Source: Nocardia wallacei (lineage in GTDB: Bacteria; Actinomycetota; Actinomycetes; Mycobacteriales; Mycobacteriaceae). From it: 64,000 nt of DNA. The notes beneath the pieces are model-generated. The model did no database searches, was not told the DNA's origin, and saw only the letters and a list, made by a program, of their open reading frames with translations. The translations under genes and the position numbers were made by a program. Where the stretch lies: positions 37,471 through 101,470 of the forward strand of contig NZ_JARWQD010000183.1 in NCBI RefSeq assembly GCF_029869545.1. The letters are read 5' to 3'. Shown here in pieces: positions 63,971-64,000 of this stretch. Each line of letters opens with the position of its first letter. Position 1 is the first letter of the stretch.

Positions 63971-64000
63971 TGTCCCACCGTAATGCCCCGCTCTCGGAGT
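63970..64000 (+). CDS. IS481-family transposase, N-terminal fragment at window edge
   Basis: GTG 63970 begins VSHRNAPLSE, which matches the SHRNAPL opening common to actinobacterial IS481 transposases before their helix-turn-helix. Only ten codons are in view, so identity rests on this motif and the preceding hairpin. GGAGG lies five bases upstream. Confidence 0.65.
   Translation, partial: MSHRNAPLSE

Larger units (their letters stand above)
63866..64000. mobile_element. Left end of an IS481-type insertion sequence, truncated by window edge
   Basis: TGTACTGACC at 63866 has the TGT start common to IS481 ends and begins two bases after the previous stop. A long hairpin and a transposase start follow. 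The right end and any target duplication are outside the window, so the boundary is inferred. Confidence 0.6.

Noticed and set aside
1..64000. CRISPR arrays, tRNA and rRNA genes
   Set aside because: No regularly spaced repeats, cloverleaf-like sequence or rRNA segments were seen on reading; absence was not tested computationally.

Overview
The window is high-GC actinobacterial chromosome from a mycolic-acid producer, most likely Nocardia or a close relative. Supporting markers seen in the sequence are a mycobactin/nocobactin-type siderophore cluster, an antigen-85-type mycolyltransferase, a cutinase-family protein, an EphD-type epoxide hydrolase/dehydrogenase fusion, a mycothiol-dependent MscR dehydrogenase and a Nocardia-type carboxylic acid reductase. 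I see no rRNA, tRNA or CRISPR array.

Layout. 1-12.8 kb: the right part of a hybrid NRPS/PKS siderophore operon (NRPS with C-A-T-E-C order, type II thioesterase, stand-alone ketosynthase, AT-KR-ACP protein) followed by a DrrABC-like ABC exporter, nearly all overlapping by 4-8 bases. 13.3-18.6 kb: a glycosyltransferase, a glycogen-debranching enzyme broken off in a 220-base G/C homopolymer tract (probably an assembly fault), a cutinase-family secreted protein and a frameshifted ABC-F gene. 18.7-25.7 kb: small secreted protein, divergent SDR/TetR pair with operator-like repeats, a terpene-cyclase-fold protein, an acyltransferase and the mscR-MBL pair. 26-34 kb: carboxylic acid reductase, then an IclR regulator facing an HMG-CoA-lyase/CoA-transferase/GntP-permease operon. 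34.1-39.9 kb: a riboflavin-transporter-like gene (ribM) behind an FMN-riboswitch-like leader, then a complete 2-oxoacid dehydrogenase operon (lpd-E1alpha-E1beta-E2). 40-50.7 kb: mycolyltransferase, hydrolase, two PucR-type regulators, MFS exporter with divergent Lrp regulator and a large VirB6/TrbL-like membrane protein. 50.9-54 kb: purine salvage (8-oxoguanine deaminase, AzgA-type permease). 54-63.1 kb: lipid and xenobiotic enzymes (P450, LLM oxidoreductase, enoyl-CoA hydratase, SDR with HxlR regulator, lipoprotein, and a metal-hydrolase/reductase/EphD operon). 63.2-64 kb: two small orphan proteins and the left end of an IS481-type insertion sequence running off the edge.

How genes work together. 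The first block builds and probably exports an iron chelator. The IclR operon looks like uptake, CoA activation and cleavage of a branched dicarboxylate. The dehydrogenase operon feeds acyl-CoA into central metabolism. The 59-63 kb operon probably modifies long-chain or mycolic lipids. The items I consider most worth follow-up are the shortened FMN-riboswitch-like leader with an 18-codon upstream ORF, the lone VirB6-like protein, the HMG-lyase operon, the membrane-tailed cyclase-fold protein and the hairpin that hides the transposase ribosome-binding site.
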